From Nocardioides sp. 503 (GTDB lineage: Bacteria; Actinomycetota; Actinomycetes; Propionibacteriales; Nocardioidaceae), in assembly GCF_004522095.1 (NCBI RefSeq), contig NZ_SPUI01000003.1, positions 124,001 to 188,000 on the forward strand: a DNA stretch of 64,000 nt. Reading direction: 5' to 3'. The notes under the pieces were generated by a model. It worked only from the letters and a program-made list of their open reading frames with translations, made no database searches and was not told the origin of the DNA. The translations under genes and the position numbers were made by a program. Of this stretch, positions 43,122 through 50,128 are shown piece after piece (the stretch's first letter is position 1; every line of letters starts with the position of its first letter).

Positions 43122-44129
43122 TCAGCCCGACCGTCGCGTCACCCCGGGCCGAGCCATGATTCGCCGCAGGCGCTGCACCAGCAGGTCCGGCCGCTCGAAG
43201 TCGCTCCAGATGGGTCTGATCACGCGGAAGCCGGTGAGCTCACGGATCCGGTCCTCGCGGACCTTCTCGGCGAAGACTGCGTCCGCCGCCGACTGGCCGG
43301 GCTTGAGCAGGCGGCCGTACTTGACCTTGCCGTCGAACTCGGCCATCACGCCCAGCTCCGGCCAGACGGCGTCGACCGTACCCACCAGGTCATCGCCGTC
43401 CCAGACCTCGTACTGGAGGACCGGCCGTGGCAGTCCCGCCCTCCAGACGAGGTAGAGGAACCGGCTCTCTCCGACGGACTCCGCTCCGCCGTCCGCCAGC
43501 CGGAGCACGAGCCGCACCGCCAACATGCGCGGCGACCGCTGCAGCTCGACGTACCGCGCCTCGAGCTCCTCGGTCGTGGTCAGACCCTCGTGCAGGTACC
43601 AGTTGGCCAGCACGAGTCCAGCCTCCGTGCTCAGCAGGTTGCAGCTGTCGAGGACGGTGCGAGTCGGCGTGGTGTGCCAACCGTCAGCGTCGCGACTGAG
43701 GTCGGACACTCGCAACGACCCCTCGTGGTGGACGATGCCGGCGCGTCGGCGACCTCCGCCGGCGAGGTGGGTGAGGTGCACCTCCCTGAGGTCGTGGCCC
43801 CAGTCGGGGGCACCGTCCGCCATCGCCTGGGAGGTGTGGGACACGGCTACGTGCCCGTCGTACAGCGCTTGGACCGCGCGAGTCAGCACCCGGTGGCGCT
43901 CCCGCCGGGACAGGGCGGCCCACTCGGCTCGGGGTGCGTAGACACCTTGACGGATGCGCACGAGCTCCCCGAACCGCACCATGCGCGCCAGCGCGTTGTC
44001 GTCGATCCCCAGCGCGATCGCATCCCGCCTCAGCAGAAAGCCGCGCGTCCCGCTCGTACTCCCCAGCTCGATCACCATGGGTACGACGGTGCCCGCTTCG
44101 CCTCGCGGCCGCATCTGCCTGGCAGACAC
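43122..44129 (-). CDS. AbiEi-like winged-helix plus DUF559/VSR-like nuclease protein
   Basis: 335 residues. The N-terminal ~100 residues resemble the AbiEi antitoxin winged helix (FLLRRDAIALGIDDNALARM, LVRIRQGVYAPR). A middle region of about 110 residues (REVHLTHL, WHTTPTRTVLDSCNLL) links to a restriction-like fold: E221, D253 (GTVDAVW), E264-F-D-G-K268 (VMAEFDGKVKYGR) and EKVREDRIRELTGFRVIRPIW, the DUF559/VSR-type PD-(D/E)XK pattern. No AbiEii toxin gene is adjacent, so it is not a standard toxin-antitoxin pair. GTG at 44129 is the longest start; ATGs at 44114 and 44078 are alternatives. Two sampled 60-base lines hold 20 A/T each, a little less GC-rich than most neighbours. Bracketed by inverted palindromic elements. 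Confidence 0.82.
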   Translation of the reverse strand: MSARQMRPRGEAGTVVPMVIELGSTSGTRGFLLRRDAIALGIDDNALARMVRFGELVRIRQGVYAPRAEWAALSRRERHRVLTRAVQALYDGHVAVSHTSQAMADGAPDWGHDLREVHLTHLAGGGRRRAGIVHHEGSLRVSDLSRDADGWHTTPTRTVLDSCNLLSTEAGLVLANWYLHEGLTTTEELEARYVELQRSPRMLAVRLVLRLADGGAESVGESRFLYLVWRAGLPRPVLQYEVWDGDDLVGTVDAVWPELGVMAEFDGKVKYGRLLKPGQSAADAVFAEKVREDRIRELTGFRVIRPIWSDFERPDLLVQRLRRIMARPGVTRRSG

Positions 44130-44188
44130 CTGTGGATACAGCCGTGAAGGGCCTGTCCCACCAGCCCCACTACCCGACCGAAACTCAT

Positions 44189-44250
44189 GCCTCCGGCACG
44201 AAGCTTCATACAGGAAGCGTGAGTTTCACCGGGTACCCGGTGAATCTCAC
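44189..44250 (-). repeat. Two-part palindromic element, copy 2 (inverted)
   Basis: Hairpin 44189-44218 precedes palindrome 44219-44250 on the plus strand, so this copy is inverted relative to copy 1. The palindrome has one change (T for A near the right end). In the hairpin, three changes break pairs on the plus strand but become G-U pairs in a minus-strand transcript, the strand on which both flanking genes are transcribed. Inner flank on the minus strand reads ATGAGTTTCGG. Confidence 0.9.
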
Positions 44251-44264
44251 CGCTCGCGCGCCCC

Positions 44265-44909
44265 TCAGTGGGGGCGGGTGGGACGGGGGTCGGGGCGTGG
44301 CTTGCGCTCGACGTTGACGCCGCCCCAGAAGGCGAAGCCCTGGATGCGCACGGTCGGGGAGTCGGCGTCGAGCTCGGCGTCGACCAGGCCGGAGGGGGCG
44401 GAGTAGCCGCCCATGATGCCGGTGCCCTCGACGACGACGTGGACGTGCGGGCCGACGATGATGGTGGCGCCGCCCATGATCGCGTTGACGGTGATGACGA
44501 CCTCCTTCGCGGCGTACGTCGCCTGGCGCAGGTCGAGGTTGGCGCCGCCCATGAAGCAGGTGATCGTGAGCTGCTCGGGCACCCTCCACACGCCGGAGCG
44601 GTCGAGCCCGCTCATGAGGGCGAGGTGTCGCTCCTCGCGCTGGCCGCCGGGGGTCACGAGCGAGGCGGACGTCCCGGTCGCGGGCGCCCTCACTGCGTCG
44701 CGGTGGGCCGGCAGGTCCGCGGTGATCGGGACCAGGTCGGCGTAGGTCTTGGCGGCGTAGGCCGCCTCGAGGCGCTCGTCGAGCTCCCCGAGGTCGATGC
44801 GGCCGTCGCCGGCGGCGTCGCGCAGGAGCTCGGCGACCTGGTGACGCTCGGCGTCGGAGATGCGCAGCCGGCTCGGGTCATCACCGCTGCGCTCGACCTC
44901 GCCCGTCAT
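44265..44909 (-). CDS. DUF1707 protein with LiaF-like C-terminal domain
   Basis: 214 residues. DUF1707 (about 14-66): LRISDAERHQVAELLRDAAG, DLGELDERLEAAYAAKTYADL. A linker leads to a beta-helix-like domain (about 115-200; LTITCFMGGANLDLRQATY, VVITVNAIMGGATIIVGPHV) of the LiaF/cell-wall-active-antibiotic-response type, where the MGG repeats are typical. No membrane segment. Function is not established; relatives are linked to envelope stress sensing. TAGCAT at 44916-44921 overlaps the upstream ABC gene's stop and suggests its own leaderless promoter. Confidence 0.9.
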   Translation of the reverse strand: MTGEVERSGDDPSRLRISDAERHQVAELLRDAAGDGRIDLGELDERLEAAYAAKTYADLVPITADLPAHRDAVRAPATGTSASLVTPGGQREERHLALMSGLDRSGVWRVPEQLTITCFMGGANLDLRQATYAAKEVVITVNAIMGGATIIVGPHVHVVVEGTGIMGGYSAPSGLVDAELDADSPTVRIQGFAFWGGVNVERKPRPDPRPTRPH

Positions 44910-44915
44910 GACCGC

Positions 44916-44921
44916 ATGCTA
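44916..44921 (-). promoter_or_regulatory. TANNNT -10 box for leaderless DUF1707 mRNA
   Basis: Minus-strand TAGCAT ends six bases before the ATG at 44909; its TAG is also the stop codon of the upstream ABC ATPase gene. Confidence 0.5.
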
Positions 44922-45986
44922 CGACGCGACCACGAGCACCGGCGAGGCCGCGATCTCGAGGCGCACCCGGGCGCCGACGACCAGGTCGGCGGCGGCGCTG
45001 CTGGCGAGCTGGGCGACGACCAGCGTGCCGTCGTCGAGCTGGACGGTGGCGCGGGTGACCGGGCCCAGGAAGCCCACGGAGACGACGTGCCCGTGGCCGG
45101 CGGCGTCGGGGGTGACCGACACCGACTCCGGGCGCACGAGCGCGAGACCGGTGCCGGTCGCGGAGCCCGGCAGCACCGGCACGCTGGCGCCGAGCACCTC
45201 GGCGCGCTCGCCCGAGACGCTCGCGGGGATCCGGTTGCTGAGCCCCACGAACTCGCCCACGAACGGCGTGGCCGGCGCGGAGTAGAGCTCCGCCGGCGGC
45301 GCGATCTGGTCGAGCCGGCCGGCGTTCATGACGCCGACGCGGTCGGCGATGGCCAGCGCCTCCTCCTGGTCGTGGGTGACGAAGAGGGTGGTGGTGCCGA
45401 CGTCGAGCTGCACGCGGCGGATCTCGTCGCGCAGCTGCACGCGGACCTTCGCGTCCAGCGCCGAGAGGGGCTCGTCCAGGAGGAGCACGGCCGGCTCGAT
45501 CGCGAGGGCGCGCGCCAGCGCGACCCGCTGCTGCTGGCCGCCCGAGAGCTGGTTGGCGTAGCGGTCCTTCTGCGTGCCGAGGCCCACCAGGTCGAGCATG
45601 TCGCCGGCCCGGCTGCGGCGCTCGGTGCGCGAGCGACCGCGCAGCTTGAGCCCGAAGGCCACGTTGTCGAGCACGGTGAGGTGCGGGAAGAGGCTGTAGG
45701 CCTGGAAGACCATGCCCATGTCGCGCTTGTTGGCCGGCACCCGGGTGAGGTCCTTGCCGCCGACGCTGATCGTGCCGGCGTCCTGGCGCTCGAGCCCGGC
45801 CAGGATCCGCAGGGCCGTGGTCTTGCCGCAGCCCGACGGACCGAGCAGGACGACCATCTCGCCGGGCGCCAGGCTCAGGTCCAGCCCGTCCAGCGCGTGC
45901 ACGTCGCCGTAGGAGCGGCGCAGGCCGCTCATCTCGACGGCGAGGCCGTCGACGGCGCGGGTGGCCTGGGTGGCGGTGTCGGACAT
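44919..45986 (-). CDS. ABC transporter ATP-binding protein (PotA/FbpC-like)
   Basis: 355 residues. Walker A GPSGCGKTT, Q-loop VFQAYSLFPH, signature LSGGQQQRVALARAL, Walker B LLLDEPLSALDAKVR, switch LFVTHDQEEA; C-terminal TOBE domain (about 275-355). Belongs to the iron/spermidine/phosphonate importer class. Its ATG directly follows the permease stop (TAGATG), with GGAGGGA as ribosome site. Fourth gene of a minus-strand importer operon whose substrate is unknown. Confidence 0.93.
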   Translation of the reverse strand: MSDTATQATRAVDGLAVEMSGLRRSYGDVHALDGLDLSLAPGEMVVLLGPSGCGKTTALRILAGLERQDAGTISVGGKDLTRVPANKRDMGMVFQAYSLFPHLTVLDNVAFGLKLRGRSRTERRSRAGDMLDLVGLGTQKDRYANQLSGGQQQRVALARALAIEPAVLLLDEPLSALDAKVRVQLRDEIRRVQLDVGTTTLFVTHDQEEALAIADRVGVMNAGRLDQIAPPAELYSAPATPFVGEFVGLSNRIPASVSGERAEVLGASVPVLPGSATGTGLALVRPESVSVTPDAAGHGHVVSVGFLGPVTRATVQLDDGTLVVAQLASSAAADLVVGARVRLEIAASPVLVVAS

Positions 45987-46766
45987 CTACTTCCCTCCGG
46001 GGTGGCGACGACGACGGTCGAGGAACGACAGCATCATCAGCAGCAGTGCGGCGAACAGCAGCGAGGCGAGCGCCGCTGCCATGGACTCGGGCGCGTTGGC
46101 CTTGCTGATCGCCACGATGACGACCGGCAGCGTCTCGTAGTTGGTCAGCGACGAGACGGTGTACTCCCCCAGCACCAGGGCGATCGCGATGAACGCGCCA
46201 CCGAGGACCCCGGGCCAGATGTTGGGCAGGATCACGCGCGTGATGACGGTGAACCAGCCGGCCCCGAGCGAGCGCGCCGCCTCGGAGAGGGTCGTCGCGT
46301 CCAGCGAGCCGAGCGCCGAGTCGATCGCGCGGTAGGAGTAGGGCAGCACCAGCACGACGTAGACGAACGTCAGCGTCAGCGGAGAGTCGCCGACGAGGTA
46401 GTCGACCCAGGCGTAGACGTTGTCCATGCCCACGACGATCACCAGGGCCGGGATCGTCAGCGGGAGCAGGCACAGGAACTCGACGAGGCGCGTGGCGCGC
46501 GGCACCCGGAGCTTGACCCAGATCATCGTCGGCACCAGCAGCACGACCATGCCGACGACCGTGAGGGCGGCGAGCAGCAACGAGGTCGTGATGGCCTCGG
46601 TCATCGTCGGGTCCTCGACGAGCGCCTGCCAGGCGGCACCGGTGCGCTCGCCGGTGCGGGTGTCGCGGGTGCTGAAGTTGAGCAGTGCCACGAGCGGCAC
46701 CAGGAAGAAGAGCGCGAACGCCGCCAGCAGGAGCCAGCGGCTGACGCGCCACACCATGGCCCCCAT
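45987..46766 (-). CDS. ABC transporter permease 2
   Basis: 259 residues, six membrane helices. EAA loop SEAARSLGAGWFTVITRVILPNI. Similar to PotC/PhnV-type permeases. The ATG at 46766 overlaps the upstream permease stop by one base (TGATG); a second ATG nine bases on is possible. Pairs with permease 1. Confidence 0.93.
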   Translation of the reverse strand: MGAMVWRVSRWLLLAAFALFFLVPLVALLNFSTRDTRTGERTGAAWQALVEDPTMTEAITTSLLLAALTVVGMVVLLVPTMIWVKLRVPRATRLVEFLCLLPLTIPALVIVVGMDNVYAWVDYLVGDSPLTLTFVYVVLVLPYSYRAIDSALGSLDATTLSEAARSLGAGWFTVITRVILPNIWPGVLGGAFIAIALVLGEYTVSSLTNYETLPVVIVAISKANAPESMAAALASLLFAALLLMMLSFLDRRRRHPGGK

Positions 46767-47674
46767 CACAGCCACCGCGACGTGCGCTTGAGGAGCCAGG
46801 CGTAGAGCCCCATCACCAGGGCGACGACCACGATCATCTCCAGCGCGAGCGCGTAGGCGAAGTTGGCCTGGCCCAGCACGATCTCGCTCGTGAGCGAGTT
46901 GCGGATGAGCAGCGGCGTGATCGGGGCGCCCTGGCTGACCAGGGCGGCGGCGGTGGCGTAGGCCGCGAACGCGTTGGCGAAGAGCAGCAGCGCCGAGCCC
47001 AGGAAGGCCGGACGCAGCAGGGGGAACGCCACCTGCGTCCAGTACTGCCAGGTCGTCGCGCCGAGGTTGACGGCCGCCTCGCGCCACTGCGGGCGCAGCC
47101 CCTCCAGGGCCGGGAGGAACACGATGACCATGAGCGGGATCTGGAAGTAGGTGTAGACCAGCACCAGGCCCGGCATCTCGTAGAGCCAGGAGGAGCCGTT
47201 GGGGTCGGCGCCCACGGAGTCGGCGAGCAGGTTCGTGAGCAGCCCGCCGAAGCCGAGGGTGGCCATCCAGGCGAACGCCAGGGTCACGCCGCCGAACTGC
47301 GCGAGCACGCCGCACACCGCGGTGACGGTACGACGCACGATGCTGGTGGGCGGTGCGGTGACGACGAGGTAGGCCAGCAGCGCGCCGAGCACGGCGCCCA
47401 CGACGGCCGAGCTGAGCGAGAGCACCAGGCTCTGGCGCAGCGCCTTGAGAGGAGTCTCCTCGCCGAGGAGCCGGATCTTCTCGAGCGAGAACCCGCCCTC
47501 GTCGGCCTGGAACGCGCCGATGCACACGGTGACCGTGGGCACGACGAGGAAGATGCCGACGAAGGCGAGGAAGGGCAGCAGCCCGACGGACGGGCCGATC
47601 CCGAAGGACCGGCCCGTCCGTCGTGGCGCCGCGGCGGCCGGGGCGGGCCCGGCGAGCGGTGCGGTCTCCGACAC
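46766..47674 (-). CDS. ABC transporter permease 1
   Basis: 302 residues, six membrane helices after a 25-residue Ala/Pro-rich N-terminus. EAA loop REAAVNLGATTWQYWTQVAFPL. Similar to PotB/PhnU-type permeases. The GTG at 47674 lies two bases after the binding-protein stop. Confidence 0.93.
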   Translation of the reverse strand: MSETAPLAGPAPAAAAPRRTGRSFGIGPSVGLLPFLAFVGIFLVVPTVTVCIGAFQADEGGFSLEKIRLLGEETPLKALRQSLVLSLSSAVVGAVLGALLAYLVVTAPPTSIVRRTVTAVCGVLAQFGGVTLAFAWMATLGFGGLLTNLLADSVGADPNGSSWLYEMPGLVLVYTYFQIPLMVIVFLPALEGLRPQWREAAVNLGATTWQYWTQVAFPLLRPAFLGSALLLFANAFAAYATAAALVSQGAPITPLLIRNSLTSEIVLGQANFAYALALEMIVVVALVMGLYAWLLKRTSRWL

Positions 47675-47676
47675 GC

Positions 47677-48798
47677 TCAGCCGACGGCCTTGGCCCAGTT
47701 GTCGGCGAGGTAGGCCGCCATCGACTCGGTCTGCTCGTTGGTCGGGATGACCGGGGTGCCGGTCACCTCGGGCAGGGCCTCGTAGAGCTCCTGGTCGATC
47801 GAGCCGGCCTCGACCATGGCGTCGGCCCGCACGGGACGGGCGCCGCCCTTGAGCCAGAGGTTCTGGCCCTCGTCGCTGTAGAGGAACTCCTGCCACAGCC
47901 GCGCCGCGGCCGGGTGCGGCGCGTCGGCGTTGATGGCCTGGAAGTAGTAGCCCGCGATGGGCGCCTCCTCCGGCACGAACACCTTCCAGCCGTCGACCTT
48001 GGAGCTCTCGGCGGCGTTGAGGTAGTCCCAGTCCACGACGACGGGCGTCTGGCCGGACTCGATCGTGGCCGACGTCGGGTCGACAGGCAGGAAGTTGCCG
48101 GCGTCCTTGAGGTCCTTGAAGTAGTCGACGCCGGGCTTGATGTCGTCGGCCGAGCCGCCGTTGGCGACCGAGGCCATGACGACGCCGCTGAAGGCCGCGC
48201 CGGCGGCGGTCGGGTCGCCGTTGAGGGCGACCTTGCCCTTGAAGTCGGGGCCGAGCAGGTCCTCCAGCGAGGTCACGTCGGGGACCTTGGTGGAGTCGTA
48301 GCCGACGGACATGTAGCCGCCGTAGTCGTTGACCCACGTGCCGTCGGCGTCCTTGAACTCCGCCGGGATGTCGTCGAACGTCTCCACCTGGTACGGCGCG
48401 AACAGGTCGGTGTTGGCGAGCGCGACGGACTGGCCGAGGTCGAACACGTCGGGGGCGCGGTCGGTGCCCTTGAGCTGCTCGGCGGCGTTGATCTCGTCCT
48501 GGCTGGCCGCGTCGGGCTGCGCGGAGTTGATCTTGATGTCGTACTTGTCCTGGAACGCCGTGATGATCTCGCCGTAGTTGGCCCAGTCGGGCGGCAGGGC
48601 GATGACGTTGAGCTCGCCCTCGTCCTCCGCAGCGGCGACGAGGTCGTCCATCGACCCGAAGTCGTCGAGCGAGGTCGCCGTGGCGGCGTCGGCCGAGGCT
48701 CCGGAGTCCTTCGAGTCGTCCTCCGGCGGGGCACAGGCGGCCAGGGCGGAGGTCGAGAGGAGCGCCACCAGGCACACCAGCGAGGTCTTGGGCTTCAA
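47677..48798 (-). CDS. ABC transporter substrate-binding lipoprotein, substrate unknown
   Basis: 373 residues. Lipoprotein signal (SLVCLVALLSTSALAAC) with acidic linker, then a PotD/FbpA-like fold (LNVIALPPDWANYGEIITAF, PVVVDWDYLNAAES, PVIPTNEQTESMAAYLADNW). Start is the TTG at 48798 with AAGGAG upstream; starts further upstream would bury the signal peptide. First gene of the operon with two permeases and the ATPase. Polyamine, ferric iron or a phosphonate are all possible ligands; no metabolic gene nearby decides. Confidence 0.9.
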   Translation of the reverse strand: MKPKTSLVCLVALLSTSALAACAPPEDDSKDSGASADAATATSLDDFGSMDDLVAAAEDEGELNVIALPPDWANYGEIITAFQDKYDIKINSAQPDAASQDEINAAEQLKGTDRAPDVFDLGQSVALANTDLFAPYQVETFDDIPAEFKDADGTWVNDYGGYMSVGYDSTKVPDVTSLEDLLGPDFKGKVALNGDPTAAGAAFSGVVMASVANGGSADDIKPGVDYFKDLKDAGNFLPVDPTSATIESGQTPVVVDWDYLNAAESSKVDGWKVFVPEEAPIAGYYFQAINADAPHPAAARLWQEFLYSDEGQNLWLKGGARPVRADAMVEAGSIDQELYEALPEVTGTPVIPTNEQTESMAAYLADNWAKAVG

Positions 48799-48929
48799 CA
48801 GTTCTCCTTGATCCGTGCGCGTGAGGTCGCGCGTCGACCTCACCCTCCCAGGTGGGTCTACGTGGACCGTACCTCCTCGCGACCGCGAAGGGACCCCGCG
48901 ATGAACGTTGGGCGCGCACGGGGCACCAC

Positions 48930-48935
48930 TAGCCT
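48930..48935 (+). promoter_or_regulatory. TANNNT -10 box for leaderless lipoprotein mRNA
   Basis: TAGCCT ends six bases before the GTG at 48942. Confidence 0.5.
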
Positions 48936-48941
48936 GGCGAC

Positions 48942-50120
48942 GTGCGCCGACCCGTGACCACCCTGCTGGCCTGCCTGCCGGTCTGCCTCGCGCTGGCCGC
49001 GTGCACCGGGTCGGAGGACGAGCCGGGTCCCCCGTCGGCACCCCCGCAGGCTGCCGCCGCCTGGGAGCAGGTCGCCCTGCCGCTGCCCGACGGGCCGGCC
49101 GGCCGCATCGCGGTCCGCGAGTCCGTCGAGTGCGACGGCACCTGGTGGCTCGTCGGCGGCGTGTTCGTGGGCGACGGCAGCATCCCGGCGGGCTGGCGCA
49201 GCGACGACGACGGCCGCACCTGGACGTCGCTGCGGTTCGAGGCGCGCGGCTACTGGGCCGAGCGGGCGGTCATGTCGTCGGTCGCCTGCCGCGGCGACCG
49301 CGTCGTGATGGTCGGCGCCAAGTCCGGCGGCGCCCACGGCAACCCGCGGGTGACGACGTGGTTCCAGCGCCCCGACGGGGTCTTCACCGACGTCGTCGCG
49401 CCGTTCTCCCTCTACGGCGGCGACCAGGCCGTCAGCGTCGAGCGCGTCGCGGCCGGCCCGGGGTCCTGGCTCATCGCGGGCAACCGCACAGCCGGCGCCG
49501 CGGTGTGGGTGTCGACGGACGAGCGCACTTTCGAGCTCGTCGACGACGACCCTGCGCTCATCCGCGACGAGGCGCTCGACACCCTCGCGATCGCCGAGGT
49601 CCACGACGGGACCGCCTGGACCGTGGTCGGCAGCGGCCAGGTCGAGGGGCGCGTCAACCGGATCCCGATGGCGTGGGTCTCGCGCGACGGGCGCACGTGG
49701 GAGCGCCAGGAGGTCCCGACCTCCGACGGCTTCACCGACCTCGAGCGCGTGGCCCGCACCGACGACGGGCTGCTGGCCGTGGGGCTGCGCGACGGCCGCT
49801 TCGGCACGTGGCGGCGCGAGGGCGCCACCTGGACGGCGGCCGAGTCGTTCGGACGCCTCGACCCCGACGGCCAGGCGTTCACGGGCGCCGCGAGCCTCAC
49901 CACCGATGGCGACCGCGCGCTCGCGGCGGTGAGCGACGGCACGGCGTACGCGCTGTGGGGGCGGCTGCGCGGCGAGGACTGGCAGCAGGTCGAGATCCCG
50001 GTCAGCCCGACCGCGGCCGGCGAGCACGTGCTCTCGGTGACGGCGACCGACGAGACGGTCCTGCTCGTCGGCGACGACGGCGAGGCCGGCCGCGTCTGGC
50101 GCGCCGCCTGGCCGGAGTAG
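48942..50120 (+). CDS. Asp-box beta-propeller lipoprotein
   Basis: 392 residues. Lipobox LAAC followed by TGSEDEPG. The rest is a beta-propeller with Asp-box (BNR) turns SDDDGRTWTSL, STDERTFELV and SRDGRTWERQ, as in sialidase-like or photosystem-assembly-like propellers; no sialidase catalytic Arg triad or Asp is obvious. Cell-surface location expected; function unknown. GTG at 48942 follows a TAGCCT box. Convergent with the sulfatase (eight bases between ends). Confidence 0.85.
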   Translation: MRRPVTTLLACLPVCLALAACTGSEDEPGPPSAPPQAAAAWEQVALPLPDGPAGRIAVRESVECDGTWWLVGGVFVGDGSIPAGWRSDDDGRTWTSLRFEARGYWAERAVMSSVACRGDRVVMVGAKSGGAHGNPRVTTWFQRPDGVFTDVVAPFSLYGGDQAVSVERVAAGPGSWLIAGNRTAGAAVWVSTDERTFELVDDDPALIRDEALDTLAIAEVHDGTAWTVVGSGQVEGRVNRIPMAWVSRDGRTWERQEVPTSDGFTDLERVARTDDGLLAVGLRDGRFGTWRREGATWTAAESFGRLDPDGQAFTGAASLTTDGDRALAAVSDGTAYALWGRLRGEDWQQVEIPVSPTAAGEHVLSVTATDETVLLVGDDGEAGRVWRAAWPE

Positions 50121-50128
50121 CGACCGGC

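Larger units (their letters stand above)
43001..44250. mobile_element. Candidate nuclease element bounded by inverted palindromic repeats
   Basis: Copies 1 and 2 of the palindromic element lie in opposite orientation at the two ends of this 1250-bp stretch, palindrome outermost at both ends, hairpin innermost. The only gene inside encodes the winged-helix/DUF559-like nuclease. The ends therefore form ~62-bp terminal inverted repeats. I see no target-site duplication at the outer edges. Whether it moves or moved is inference; copy 3 at 61255 shows that the ends also occur alone. Confidence 0.5.

Noticed and set aside
43122..44129. Complete AbiE type IV toxin-antitoxin system.
   Set aside because: Only the AbiEi-like N-terminal domain is present, fused to a nuclease-like domain; no AbiEii nucleotidyltransferase gene is adjacent.
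43001..44250. Target-site duplication at the edges of the nuclease element.
   Set aside because: Bases outside the left end (GAGTCC) and the right end (CGCTCG) do not match, so direct evidence of transposition is lacking.
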